The notes beneath the pieces were generated by a model that was not told where the DNA came from, ran no database searches, and was given only the letters and a program-made list of their open reading frames with translations. A program made the translations under genes and the position numbers. A stretch of 13,736 bases of DNA from Verrucomicrobiota bacterium (GTDB lineage Bacteria; Verrucomicrobiota; Verrucomicrobiia; Chthoniobacterales; UBA10450). Positions 7,422 through 13,736 of the stretch are shown here, one piece after another. Every line of letters begins with the position of its first letter. Position 1 is the first letter of the stretch. The stretch is taken from the NCBI GenBank assembly GCA_003219355.1, contig QHOQ01000089.1, positions 1,858 to 15,593 on the forward strand, read 5' to 3'.

Positions 7422-8285
7422 ATGAAACCTGGAAGATTTACTCATGCCGTCGCAGTCCTGCTCTCGTCGATCTCTTCTCTTTTTGCACATTCGACGCCTT
7501 CAAAAGCAGAACCGACCAAAGTAAAGTTCAGCAAGAAATCAAACAAATTGTCCGAAGACCTTTCGCTCAAGGTCGATCCCATCTCCTTTTCTCCGGGGCG
7601 TGTATCGTCGGCTCCGCCTGATCCGGGAGAGCGGTTTCCATGGAAAAAAAGTATCGTGACAACTGTCTTTTGGATCGGCGAGCAACCGAGCGGAAATAAT
7701 CCGGTGCCGAACCGGGTAAGTTCGTGGGATAAAAATTGGACCAAAAACTACGGTGGTTTCGATGATCCCAATCCCGCGCACCGAAGCAATTATATTCCCG
7801 TAAAATTCACGCCCCGGCAGAATCCGTTCTACTGCGCGCTTCCTTACAGCGACAAAGCAACGACCGGCCATCGTCCGGAAGCGCCGCGCGTTGTGCCGTG
7901 GTTCACGGAGGCGTACCAGGGTCCCGCTGTTTCCACCTGCAAAGATCGATGGGTCGCGATCCGCAAAGGCAATCGAACGGTCTATGCGCAATGGGAAGAC
8001 GCCGGACCGTTCCGAACGGACCATTGGCAATACGTGTTTGGCAACGAACGCCCGAAACCCAATCTCAACAAAGGCGCCGGGCTGGATGTTTCGCCTGCCG
8101 TGCGCGATTACCTTGGAATAAACGAAACGGACGTGACCGATTGGAGATTTGTGGATTTTAGCGAAGTGCCGCATGGTCCGTGGTCGACCCACGGAGAAAA
8201 CAATACGTTCGTAATTAACGATCGCAAAAAAGGTGAGAAATTGGCCGAAGCACCTACGCGCGGTGGCGGCATGATTACGCGTTAG
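7422..8285 (+). CDS. secreted RlpA-like double-psi beta-barrel protein, copy 1
   Basis: This is a 287-residue exported protein with a signal segment at about residues 8-29 (cleavage near SKA-EP) and a Lys/Ser-rich linker to about 72. The conserved part is 74-287. Residues 188-232 have the pattern of the RlpA double-psi beta-barrel core: YAQWEDAGPF (Asp193, Gly195, Pro196, Phe197) and then GAGLDVSPAVRDYLG (Asp222), which parallels D-R-G-P-F and I-D-L-S-x-A-A in RlpA. Cys138 and Cys173 could form a disulfide in the periplasm. RlpA proteins cut or bind peptidoglycan glycan strands; whether this divergent one is an enzyme is unknown. It is followed 46 nt later by a paralogue of the same length. 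The C-terminal 214 residues are about 90% identical between the two, while the N-terminal 73 are almost unrelated. The family assignment is by motif and is inference. Confidence 0.7.
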   Translation: MKPGRFTHAVAVLLSSISSLFAHSTPSKAEPTKVKFSKKSNKLSEDLSLKVDPISFSPGRVSSAPPDPGERFPWKKSIVTTVFWIGEQPSGNNPVPNRVSSWDKNWTKNYGGFDDPNPAHRSNYIPVKFTPRQNPFYCALPYSDKATTGHRPEAPRVVPWFTEAYQGPAVSTCKDRWVAIRKGNRTVYAQWEDAGPFRTDHWQYVFGNERPKPNLNKGAGLDVSPAVRDYLGINETDVTDWRFVDFSEVPHGPWSTHGENNTFVINDRKKGEKLAEAPTRGGGMITR

Positions 8286-8331
8286 GCGCGGAGCGATCCA
8301 CGCGATCTCTCAATCGTAAGCGATTCAAAAA

Positions 8332-9195
8332 GTGGTGAAGAATCGCTGGCCGCTCCGTCTTTTTTCTTGCGCGCTCTTCATTGCATCTGATCCAACCTTT
8401 GCTGCACAGGTCGAGGCGCGCAGTGAGGGTAGCAAGAACAGCAAGCCCCTCAGCGCGAAATCATCACAACATCGTTTGCTCCGGGTTACTTCAATCGGGC
8501 TCACCCCCAGGAAGCTATCGGAGTCTTCTGGATCTGCACGGCGGTATCTTTGGAAAAAAAGTATCGTAACAACGGTCTTTTGGATCGGCGAACAGCCGAG
8601 CGGAAATAATCCCGTCCCAAATCGCACAAGTGCCTGGGACAAACGATGGACAAGAAATTACGGCGGTTTTGACGACCCGAATCCTGCCCACCGAAGCAAC
8701 TACATCCCGATAAAATTCACGCCGCGACAAAATCCATTTTATTGTGCGCTTCCGTACAACGATAAGGCACGCACAGGTCATCGGGTTGAAGCGCCACGCG
8801 TTGTACCGTGGTTTAAGGAAGCGTATCAGGGCCCCGCCATCTCTACGTGCAAAGACAGATGGATCGCCATCCGCAAAGGCAATCGAACCGCTTACGCGCA
8901 ATGGGAAGACGCAGGACCTTTCCGTACCGATCACTGGCAGTACGTTTTTGGCAATGAACGTCCGAGACTCAATCTCAATAAAGGCGCGGGCCTCGATGTC
9001 TCGCCAGCCGTCCGCGACTATCTCACGCTGAAACAAACGGATGTGACCGACTGGAGGTTTGTCGCGTTTAGTGAAGTGCCACGCGGACCGTGGTCGACCC
9101 ACGGAGAAAATAACACCTTCGTAATTAACGATCGCAAAAAACGTGAGAAATTGGCGGAAGCGCCTACGCGCGGTGGCAGCATGATTACGCGTTAG
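8332..9195 (+). CDS. secreted RlpA-like double-psi beta-barrel protein, copy 2
   Basis: This is the tandem paralogue of the preceding gene, also 287 residues. Residues 1-28 are a signal segment (likely cleavage near TFA-AQ), and 29-73 a low-complexity linker. From Trp74 to the end the protein aligns without gaps to copy 1, with about 22 differences in 214 residues. The barrel signature (WEDAGPF, GLDVSPAV) and both cysteines are kept. Two adjacent GTG codons (8332, 8335) are possible starts; the second gives a beginning (VKNRW) resembling the MKNCW of the next gene. There is no ATG near and no clear Shine-Dalgarno site. Many codon differences from copy 1 are synonymous, so both copies have been under selection as proteins. 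The next gene starts 30 nt later, so the three are probably one operon. Confidence 0.7.
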   Translation: MVKNRWPLRLFSCALFIASDPTFAAQVEARSEGSKNSKPLSAKSSQHRLLRVTSIGLTPRKLSESSGSARRYLWKKSIVTTVFWIGEQPSGNNPVPNRTSAWDKRWTRNYGGFDDPNPAHRSNYIPIKFTPRQNPFYCALPYNDKARTGHRVEAPRVVPWFKEAYQGPAISTCKDRWIAIRKGNRTAYAQWEDAGPFRTDHWQYVFGNERPRLNLNKGAGLDVSPAVRDYLTLKQTDVTDWRFVAFSEVPRGPWSTHGENNTFVINDRKKREKLAEAPTRGGSMITR

Positions 9196-9225
9196 GCTTC
9201 GCGACGTGAGCTGTCTGACGGACGG

Positions 9226-10566
9226 ATGAAGAATTGTTGGCTAACTTTCGTCCTGCGTCACGTGAGTTTGATCGAGCTGTGTTCGGCATTTTTGGCGCAC
9301 GCGCCTCCCGTAAAGGCAGAGGAAGTCGACGCCAAGCTTATCACCGGCAAGGCGGCGATGGGCGATTGGACCAGCGATGCGCCTGGCGTGCGTCGCAAGA
9401 TCACGGTTAAAGACTTGCCCGCGCCCAGTTCAAATGTTCTGGCAATTAACTTACCGCGCATCATCGGCCGTCCAGCGGACGCGCAACTTCACGTACCGCC
9501 AGGATTTAAGATCGACTTGTACGCAGGCGGGTTTCGCGATCCTCGATTTCTGCTCACTACACCGAATGGAGACATCTTCATCACCGAGGGGCGCGCCAAT
9601 CAAATCAAAGTGCTGCGCGATACAAAGAACGTCGGCAAACCGGACGTTACCGAAGTATTTGCGGAGCGCGATTTGAACAAACCATTCGGGATCGCGTTTT
9701 ACCCCCCCGGCAACGATCCGCAATTCTTGTACGTCGCGAACACCGACGGCGTCATTCGTTTTCCCTATCGGAATGGCGACCTCAAAGCACGCGGCCCGGC
9801 CGAAAAATTGAACGTGAAGCTTTCCGGTGGCGCAGCCTTTCTCCGCAGTGGCGGACATTGGACGCGCGACATCGTTTTCTCGCCCGACGGCAGGAAAATG
9901 TATGTCTCAATCGGCTCGCGCTCGAATAATTCCGATAATGCTGCGGAAGCGGATCGCGCGCGCATTTTCGAACTCAATCCCGATGGCACCGGGCAAAAAG
10001 TTTATGCATGGGGAATTCGAAACGCTGTCGGGATCGCATTTCTTCCCGGCACCGACGAACTCTGGATGAGCACAAACGAGCGGGACGAACTCGGCGATGA
10101 TCTGCCGCCCGATTACATCAGCAGTGTGAAACCCGGCGGCTTTTATGGCTGGCCCTGGTTTTACATTGGCAACCATACCGATCCGCACCACAAAGGAAAA
10201 CACCCCGAGCTTGCCGATAAGGTCGTCGTGCCGGACGTACTTGTGCAGGCACATTCAGCAACTCTCAATTTGTGCTTTTATCCTGGCGACCAATTTCCCG
10301 CCGAATACAAAGGTGATATCTTCGCTGCCTTTCACGGTTCATGGAACCGAAAGAAACGCACTGGTTACAAAATAGTGCGGGTCCCGTTTGATCGCTCAAC
10401 CGGCAAAGCACGCGGCGAGTATGAAGATTTCGTTACCGGCTTCGTCACGCCCGAAGGGAACGTCTGGGGCCGCCCGGTCGGAATCACCGTCGCTAAAGAT
10501 GGCAGCCTCCTTTTTAGCGAAGACGGCAACGGCACGATCTGGCGAGTAACCTACGGGATAAACTAG
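9226..10566 (+). CDS. secreted sorbosone/glucose dehydrogenase-type beta-propeller protein
   Basis: This 446-residue exported protein has a signal segment to about residue 31 (PPVKA-EE). The mature part belongs to the glucose/sorbosone dehydrogenase (GSDH) six-bladed propeller group, many members of which use PQQ in the periplasm to oxidise sugars. Typical blade motifs are GWPWFYIG, HWTRDIVFSPDGRKMYVSIG, YAWGIRNAVGIAF, NERDELGDDLPPDYIS, AHSATLNLCFYPG, AFHGSWNR and, near the end, SEDGNGTIWRV. No CxxCH haem site is present, so electrons would have to pass to a separate carrier. Substrate and cofactor use are not shown by the sequence. It follows the two barrel-protein genes at 30 nt spacing and is probably cotranscribed with them. 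Confidence 0.8.
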   Translation: MKNCWLTFVLRHVSLIELCSAFLAHAPPVKAEEVDAKLITGKAAMGDWTSDAPGVRRKITVKDLPAPSSNVLAINLPRIIGRPADAQLHVPPGFKIDLYAGGFRDPRFLLTTPNGDIFITEGRANQIKVLRDTKNVGKPDVTEVFAERDLNKPFGIAFYPPGNDPQFLYVANTDGVIRFPYRNGDLKARGPAEKLNVKLSGGAAFLRSGGHWTRDIVFSPDGRKMYVSIGSRSNNSDNAAEADRARIFELNPDGTGQKVYAWGIRNAVGIAFLPGTDELWMSTNERDELGDDLPPDYISSVKPGGFYGWPWFYIGNHTDPHHKGKHPELADKVVVPDVLVQAHSATLNLCFYPGDQFPAEYKGDIFAAFHGSWNRKKRTGYKIVRVPFDRSTGKARGEYEDFVTGFVTPEGNVWGRPVGITVAKDGSLLFSEDGNGTIWRVTYGIN

Positions 10567-10639
10567 CTCAACGTCATCGCGCGGAGCGAAACAGAGAGAG
10601 CAGGAAAAGAGGATTGCTGCGGACTGGGTTGCGCATAAT

Positions 10640-10652
10640 CTGCGTAGCGCAG
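10640..10652 (+). promoter_or_regulatory. small hairpin directly before the nadE start codon
   Basis: CTGCG-TAG-CGCAG forms a 5-bp, GC-rich stem with a 3-nt loop ending one base before the ATG of nadE. It covers the region where a ribosome would bind. An alternative longer pairing, GCTGCG (10616-10621) with CGCAGC (10648-10653), competes with it. A role in translation control is possible but unproven. Confidence 0.25.
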
Positions 10653-10653
10653 C

Positions 10654-11874
10654 ATGAAGATTGGTTTTGCTCAAATTAACCCAACCGTGGGGGATTTGAG
10701 CGGCAATTTTGAGAAGATCATCGGCGCTTACGAGCGTCTCGCTACGGCTGGCGCCGAATTAGTTCTAACCCCGGAGCTGGCTATCACCGGATATCCGCCA
10801 CAGGATTTGGTCTTCAAATCGCGTTTCGTCCCGGAGAACCTTGCTGTTCTCGAGCAACTCCATTCTCGGGTGGGACACGCGGCCTTACTCGTCGGTTTCG
10901 TTGACCGAAATGAGGGACGCGGGAAGCCGTTTCACAATGCGGCCGCGCTGCTCGAGCGCGGCAAACCGATCCGCAAAGCGCACAAGTCGCTCTTACCTAC
11001 TTACGATGTCTTCGACGAAGATCGTTATTTTGAACCGGCCGGCCGGGTCGAACCATTTGATCTGTGCGGCAAAAAACTTGGCGTTACCATTTGCGAGGAT
11101 ATTTGGACGGAACACTATCTCCCGCGGCCACTTTATGATGTCGAACCGGTGCGCAGCCTGATCGAGCAAGGCGCGGAGATCATCGTCAACTTAAGCGCGT
11201 CGCCGTTTAGTTTGCACAAGCCAGCGATCCGCCGCGAAATGGTCGGCGCGCTTGCCCGCGCTTATCAGCGGCCGATTTGCTATTGCAACGCGGTCGGCGG
11301 CAACGACCAACTTATCTTCGATGGAAATTCAATCGCGGTAAATGCTTCGGGCGAATTGATCGCGCAACTGGCCAGCTTCCAGGAAGAAGAGGCAATCATC
11401 GACACGGATGCCGCTTTCACAATTGAATTTCGCGAAGGCAAAACGCCAGAGGAACTTTTCGCGGCGCTGTCGTTAGGCCTGCGCGATTATCTGCGAAAGT
11501 GCAATTTCAAATCCGCCGTGCTCGGTTTGAGCGGCGGGGTGGACTCCGCAGTGGTCGCGGTGATCGCAGTGGACGCCCTCGGAGCGGAGAACGTGATCGG
11601 AGTTTCCATGCCGAGCCCGTATTCCTCGCGTGGCAGTGTTGACGATGCGCTCGGACTCGCGCGCAATCTGGGGATCAAATTTCTCGAGATTCCGATCACA
11701 AATGCATTCACCGCTTTTAAGTCCGAGTTCGCGGAAATTTTCAAGAAACTTCCTGAAAACGAAACTGAGGAAAACATGCAGCCGCGCCTCCGCGCGATGA
11801 CGGCAGTGACCGCGGAATCGACTCCGCCGCTCAGGCCGATCACCGCAGAACGAAAATTACATTTGCGGAAATAA
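10654..11874 (+). CDS. nadE: glutamine-dependent NAD+ synthetase, N-terminal part; truncated by an inverted insertion
   Basis: The intact enzyme makes NAD+ from deamido-NAD+, ATP and glutamine-derived ammonia. Residues 1-250 are the nitrilase-type glutaminase domain with the Glu-Lys-Cys triad visible: Glu41 (TPELAITGYPP), Lys111 (HKSLLPTYDVFDEDRYF) and Cys147 (ICEDIW). The synthetase domain starts at about 270 with the PP-loop SGGVDSA (293-299) and SPYSSRGSVDDA. The sequence is normal up to RAMT at residue 383. The last 23 residues are an antisense reading of a foreign nadE piece and then a stop. The product would be 406 residues against about 540 for the family and would lack the TTGNKSE and YGD parts of the synthetase site, so it cannot complete the reaction. 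The rest of the gene follows in another frame from 11981. Confidence 0.9.
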   Translation: MKIGFAQINPTVGDLSGNFEKIIGAYERLATAGAELVLTPELAITGYPPQDLVFKSRFVPENLAVLEQLHSRVGHAALLVGFVDRNEGRGKPFHNAAALLERGKPIRKAHKSLLPTYDVFDEDRYFEPAGRVEPFDLCGKKLGVTICEDIWTEHYLPRPLYDVEPVRSLIEQGAEIIVNLSASPFSLHKPAIRREMVGALARAYQRPICYCNAVGGNDQLIFDGNSIAVNASGELIAQLASFQEEEAIIDTDAAFTIEFREGKTPEELFAALSLGLRDYLRKCNFKSAVLGLSGGVDSAVVAVIAVDALGAENVIGVSMPSPYSSRGSVDDALGLARNLGIKFLEIPITNAFTAFKSEFAEIFKKLPENETEENMQPRLRAMTAVTAESTPPLRPITAERKLHLRK

Positions 11875-11980
11875 TCGCGAACCCCCAGCGAAAGGGCGGC
11901 GAAAAGGACCTCCGCCGTCTTGCCTTCGTGGAAATCGATTGCGGAAGTCGATTCGGTATCGACGACTTTCTCGTCTTCGC
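11793..11980 (-). other. inverted fragment of a second, diverged nadE inserted in nadE
   Basis: Read on the minus strand from about 11980 to 11793, this stretch encodes EDEKVVDTESTSAIDFHEGK, the LFAALSLGVRDYFRKCNFR segment and GLSGGVDSAVTAVIA, that is, the linker and PP-loop of a NadE. It aligns codon for codon with the resident 11383-11568: I count about 55 differences in 186 nt (about 70% identity) and 18 in 62 residues (about 71%). Many of the changes are synonymous. The left junction contains CGCGATGACG (11793-11802), which fits both the resident plus strand (R-A-M-T) and the inverted copy (A-V-I-A). The right junction lies at about 11978-11981. Confidence 0.88.
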
Positions 11981-12289
11981 ATCATTCCAAGATCGATCAT
12001 CGAAAAAGCGCCAAGCGCGGAGTTAAAGCCAGATCAAAAGGATCAGGACGCCCTTCCGCCCTACGAAGTTCTTGACGAGATCCTGCGCCTCTATGTAGAG
12101 GAAAATTTGAGCGCACGCGACATCGTCAACCATGGATTTGATGAAAAGACGGTGCGCTGGGTGCAGCGGCGTGTCGATCTAAACGAGTACAAAAGAGAGC
12201 AGGCCGCCCCCGGATTGAAAGTAACAAGCCGCGCGTTCGGCGTCGGTCGCCGGATGCCGATCGCGCAAAAATATGTCGATTTGAATTGA
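11981..12289 (+). pseudogene. nadE: C-terminal remnant of NAD+ synthetase (nadE), out of frame
   Basis: This 102-codon stretch plus stop encodes the normal end of glutamine-dependent NAD+ synthetase. It starts with IIPRSIIEKAPSAELKPDQ, then QDALPPYEVLDEILRLYVEE, NEYKREQAAPGLKVTSRAFG and GRRMPIAQKYVDLN. It is one frame off from the N-terminal part and has no start codon of its own with a ribosome site (a TTG at 11939 opens the frame inside the inverted piece). Compared with the family, roughly 65-70 residues between RAMT and IIPRS are missing. The remnant itself carries no stop or visible frameshift, so the damage is either recent or not real. Confidence 0.85.
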
Positions 12290-12295
12290 GAGTTT

Positions 12296-12368
12296 TGCAC
12301 CGTGCAGGAATCGAACCTGCAACCCAGTGATTAAGAGTCACTTGCTCTGCCAATTGAGCTAACGGTGC
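12296..12368 (-). tRNA. tRNA-Lys (anticodon CUU)
   Basis: The minus strand folds into a full 73-nt cloverleaf. The acceptor stem is GCACCGT/ACGGTGC, the D-arm GCTC...GAGC, the anticodon stem AGTGA/TCACT with loop CTCTTAA (anticodon CTT, lysine), and the T-arm GCAGG-TTCGATT-CCTGC, with discriminator A. The 3' CCA is not encoded. A -10-like TAATAC (minus strand, 12381-12376) sits just upstream. The 3' end lies 6 nt beyond the stop of the nadE remnant, which is transcribed toward it. Confidence 0.97.
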
Positions 12369-12509
12369 AACTAAAGTATTACCAGGCAAATGTTTAACCG
12401 AACGTGTATTTTCGTGTTTTATAAATCGGTGGCAGATTTGGTAGCATAAAATTACATGCATCGCTTTGCGTTTCAAAAAACAACCATTTTACGAAACTAA
12501 AACGACCTT

Positions 12510-12773
12510 TTAGTGCAAAATGTCCACCGATGGAAACCGTCGACCGATCTCGATCGCTGCGTCAGCGTTCGCGAGATTGGCCACGAAAGGATCGAGCTTG
12601 GCGTTTGGATGCCACCTGCGAATGGACGCGATGCCTTCCGACACGCGCGCTTCGGTGCGACCGCTAACGATAACGCGTGTGCATTCGGCAGCGAGCGATC
12701 TAATAATGGCGAAACCAATTCCGGCGGTAGAGCCGGTAGCCAAAGCGGTTTTATTTTCGAATTTCAATTTCAT
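12510..12773 (-). pseudogene. truncated short-chain dehydrogenase/reductase (N-terminal third)
   Basis: The 87 codons encode the start of a Rossmann-fold short-chain dehydrogenase. They include the cofactor motif TGSTAGIG (residues 13-20), the SGRTEARV segment after the second strand, a VANLANADA segment and then PSVDIL. The family continues VDIL-VNNAG; here a His codon and TAA follow, and the sequence beyond (to the tRNA) shows no further SDR coding in any frame. The NNAG motif and the catalytic Ser-Tyr-Lys are absent, so it cannot be an active enzyme. The start ATG (12773) and reading frame are intact, so the loss looks like a deletion of the 3' two thirds. It lies downstream of, and on the same strand as, the beta-hydroxyacid dehydrogenase. 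Confidence 0.75.
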
Positions 12774-12869
12774 GGACGCTTCCGGTTGTGTGTTCCGTTC
12801 TGTGCTAACCCGTTAGGGCTAACCATTGTACGCTACCCCTATCTTTATAGAAGCTGATATTGCGGTTGC

Positions 12870-13736
12870 TTAATGAAGTTGCGCCTTCGCGGGAGCCGGC
12901 GACTTTTGGTCGATCGTCGTGACGTCGTGACTGTTAGTGAGGTAGTCGTAGATGGCCGAGAAATCCTCCGTGTCGTGTCCGTCGCGCATGGCCAGTCGAT
13001 ATACTTCTTTGGTTATATTCGTTAAGGGCGTGGCCACGCCCGATTCGTACGCGCTCACCGTCGCGAGTTGCATGTCCTTTTGCATCCAGCGTAACGGAAA
13101 TTCGGCGTCGTAATTTCCGCTCTCGATTTTTTCCCGCTTCGACGCGAGAAACGGTGCGACCGCCGGCGTGCCGAGCAGAGAGTCAAACAGCATTTTTCGC
13201 GAGATTCCCAGCCCCTCGCCCAGAGCCATCGCTTCGGCGAACGCGGCCATTCCGGTGCCTAACAAAAGATTGACCACCATTTTCATGGAAGTTCCCATCC
13301 CGTGTCCGCCGGCATGAACAATTTTGTTGCCCATGCACAGCAGGAGCGGGCGAATCCTCTCCAGGTCGGCCGTATCAGCTCCCACCCAAAAAATGAGCTT
13401 CGCTTCCGCGGCAGGGGGAGCGGAGCCGGTCACCGGCGCGTCGACAAAATGAACCTCGCGACGCGTTGCTTCAGCAGCCATCTTCTTCGAGAACGACGGA
13501 TTCACCGAACTGCAATCGACCCAGAGCGCATTTGACCGGAGGTGATTGAAAAATCCATTGGCGCCCAGAGCTGCTTGTTCGACCGCGTCCGGATGGGCCA
13601 GCATCGTGAACAAGACGTCCACTTGTTCGGCGAGTTTTGCCGGGGAATCAGAAAATGTTCCGCAGGGACCGAGTAACGACTCTGCTTTGGCGCGAGTGCG
13701 ATTGAACATGACTAATGAATAGCCATGCTTTTGCAG
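12870..13736 (-). CDS. NAD(P)-dependent beta-hydroxyacid dehydrogenase (HIBADH/GLYR family), 5' end off window
   Basis: The frame is open from the right edge: the nine codons before the ATG at 13709 read LQKHGYSLV and continue the domain, so the gene starts outside, probably about 20 codons away, where the GxGxxG cofactor loop would be. Visible are VMFNRTRAKAE (second strand and NADP-favouring Arg), VDCSSVNP, the substrate-binding FVDAPVTGS, and the catalytic-lysine motif GHGMGTSMKMVVNLLLG. Lys143, counted from the ATG, is the likely catalytic residue. The C-terminal helical domain runs to the end (LRWMQKDMQLA, TEDFSAIYDYL). The group includes 3-hydroxyisobutyrate dehydrogenase, tartronate semialdehyde reductase and glyoxylate/succinic-semialdehyde reductases; the sequence seen does not decide between them. 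Confidence 0.85.
   Translation of the reverse strand: MQKHGYSLVMFNRTRAKAESLLGPCGTFSDSPAKLAEQVDVLFTMLAHPDAVEQAALGANGFFNHLRSNALWVDCSSVNPSFSKKMAAEATRREVHFVDAPVTGSAPPAAEAKLIFWVGADTADLERIRPLLLCMGNKIVHAGGHGMGTSMKMVVNLLLGTGMAAFAEAMALGEGLGISRKMLFDSLLGTPAVAPFLASKREKIESGNYDAEFPLRWMQKDMQLATVSAYESGVATPLTNITKEVYRLAMRDGHDTEDFSAIYDYLTNSHDVTTIDQKSPAPAKAQLH

Noticed and set aside
11487..11843. Minus-strand ORF of 118 codons beginning with a PP-loop (GLSGGVDSA)
   Set aside because: Only its first part, about 17 residues, is NadE-like; it then runs antisense through the resident nadE. It is part of the inverted fragment and not a gene of its own.
11383..11980. Idea that the inverted nadE pieces form a phase-variable switch
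   Set aside because: Flipping the segment between the two inverted homologous stretches would not restore the missing middle of the gene, and 70% identity is poor for frequent recombination. No invertase gene is near.
12513..12857. Plus-strand ORFs opposite the truncated dehydrogenase
   Set aside because: They are antisense shadows of the SDR fragment, which has the clear TGSTAGIG cofactor motif on the other strand.

Overview
The window most likely comes from a verrucomicrobial bacterium, probably of the Chthoniobacterales/Spartobacteria type common in soil. This is inferred from the protein character (a CxxC-less secreted thioredoxin-like protein, a LysM/TPR lipoprotein, secreted double-psi beta-barrel proteins, a sorbosone-dehydrogenase-type propeller), from the scarcity of Shine-Dalgarno sites, and from an intergenic repeat built on the 7-mer ATTCGTC. 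No database search was possible. No phage, plasmid, transposase, CRISPR or secondary-metabolite genes are visible.

Layout. (1) Positions 1-1535: the last codons of a rhodanese-like gene (+), a convergent secreted thioredoxin-fold protein (-), and a LysM/TPR lipoprotein (+). (2) Positions 1648-4923, all on the minus strand: a 30-codon small ORF, coaE, rho and an RNase D gene, in that transcription order. coaE and rho overlap, and rho and RNase D are separated by a 7-nt-periodic inverted repeat. (3) Positions 5091-7279 (+): fabI followed closely by a GlcD-type FAD oxidase. (4) Positions 7373-10566 (+): a terminator-like inverted repeat, then three genes for exported proteins, namely two tandem RlpA-like double-psi beta-barrel paralogues and a sorbosone-dehydrogenase-type beta-propeller. 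(5) Positions 10654-12289 (+): glutamine-dependent NAD+ synthetase (nadE), structurally wrecked. (6) Positions 12296-13736 (-): tRNA-Lys(CUU), a truncated short-chain dehydrogenase, and a beta-hydroxyacid dehydrogenase running off the right edge.

The main anomaly is nadE. Its N-terminal glutaminase domain and PP-loop read normally up to residue 383, and its last 102 codons are recognisable on the same strand in another frame. The piece between them has been replaced by about 186 bp that, read on the opposite strand, encodes the glutaminase-synthetase linker and PP-loop of a different NadE (about 71% amino-acid and 70% nucleotide identity to the resident copy). The left junction has a 10-nt sequence that fits both parents. 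This is either an illegitimate recombination scar that killed the gene or a chimeric template in the data. Either way, the 406-residue ORF is not a functional NadE.

How the genes fit together: most are unlinked housekeeping functions (CoA, NAD, fatty acids, transcription termination, RNA processing). The one apparent functional group is the exported trio at 7422-10566, which may act on cell-wall or carbohydrate material in the periplasm; that is inference only.
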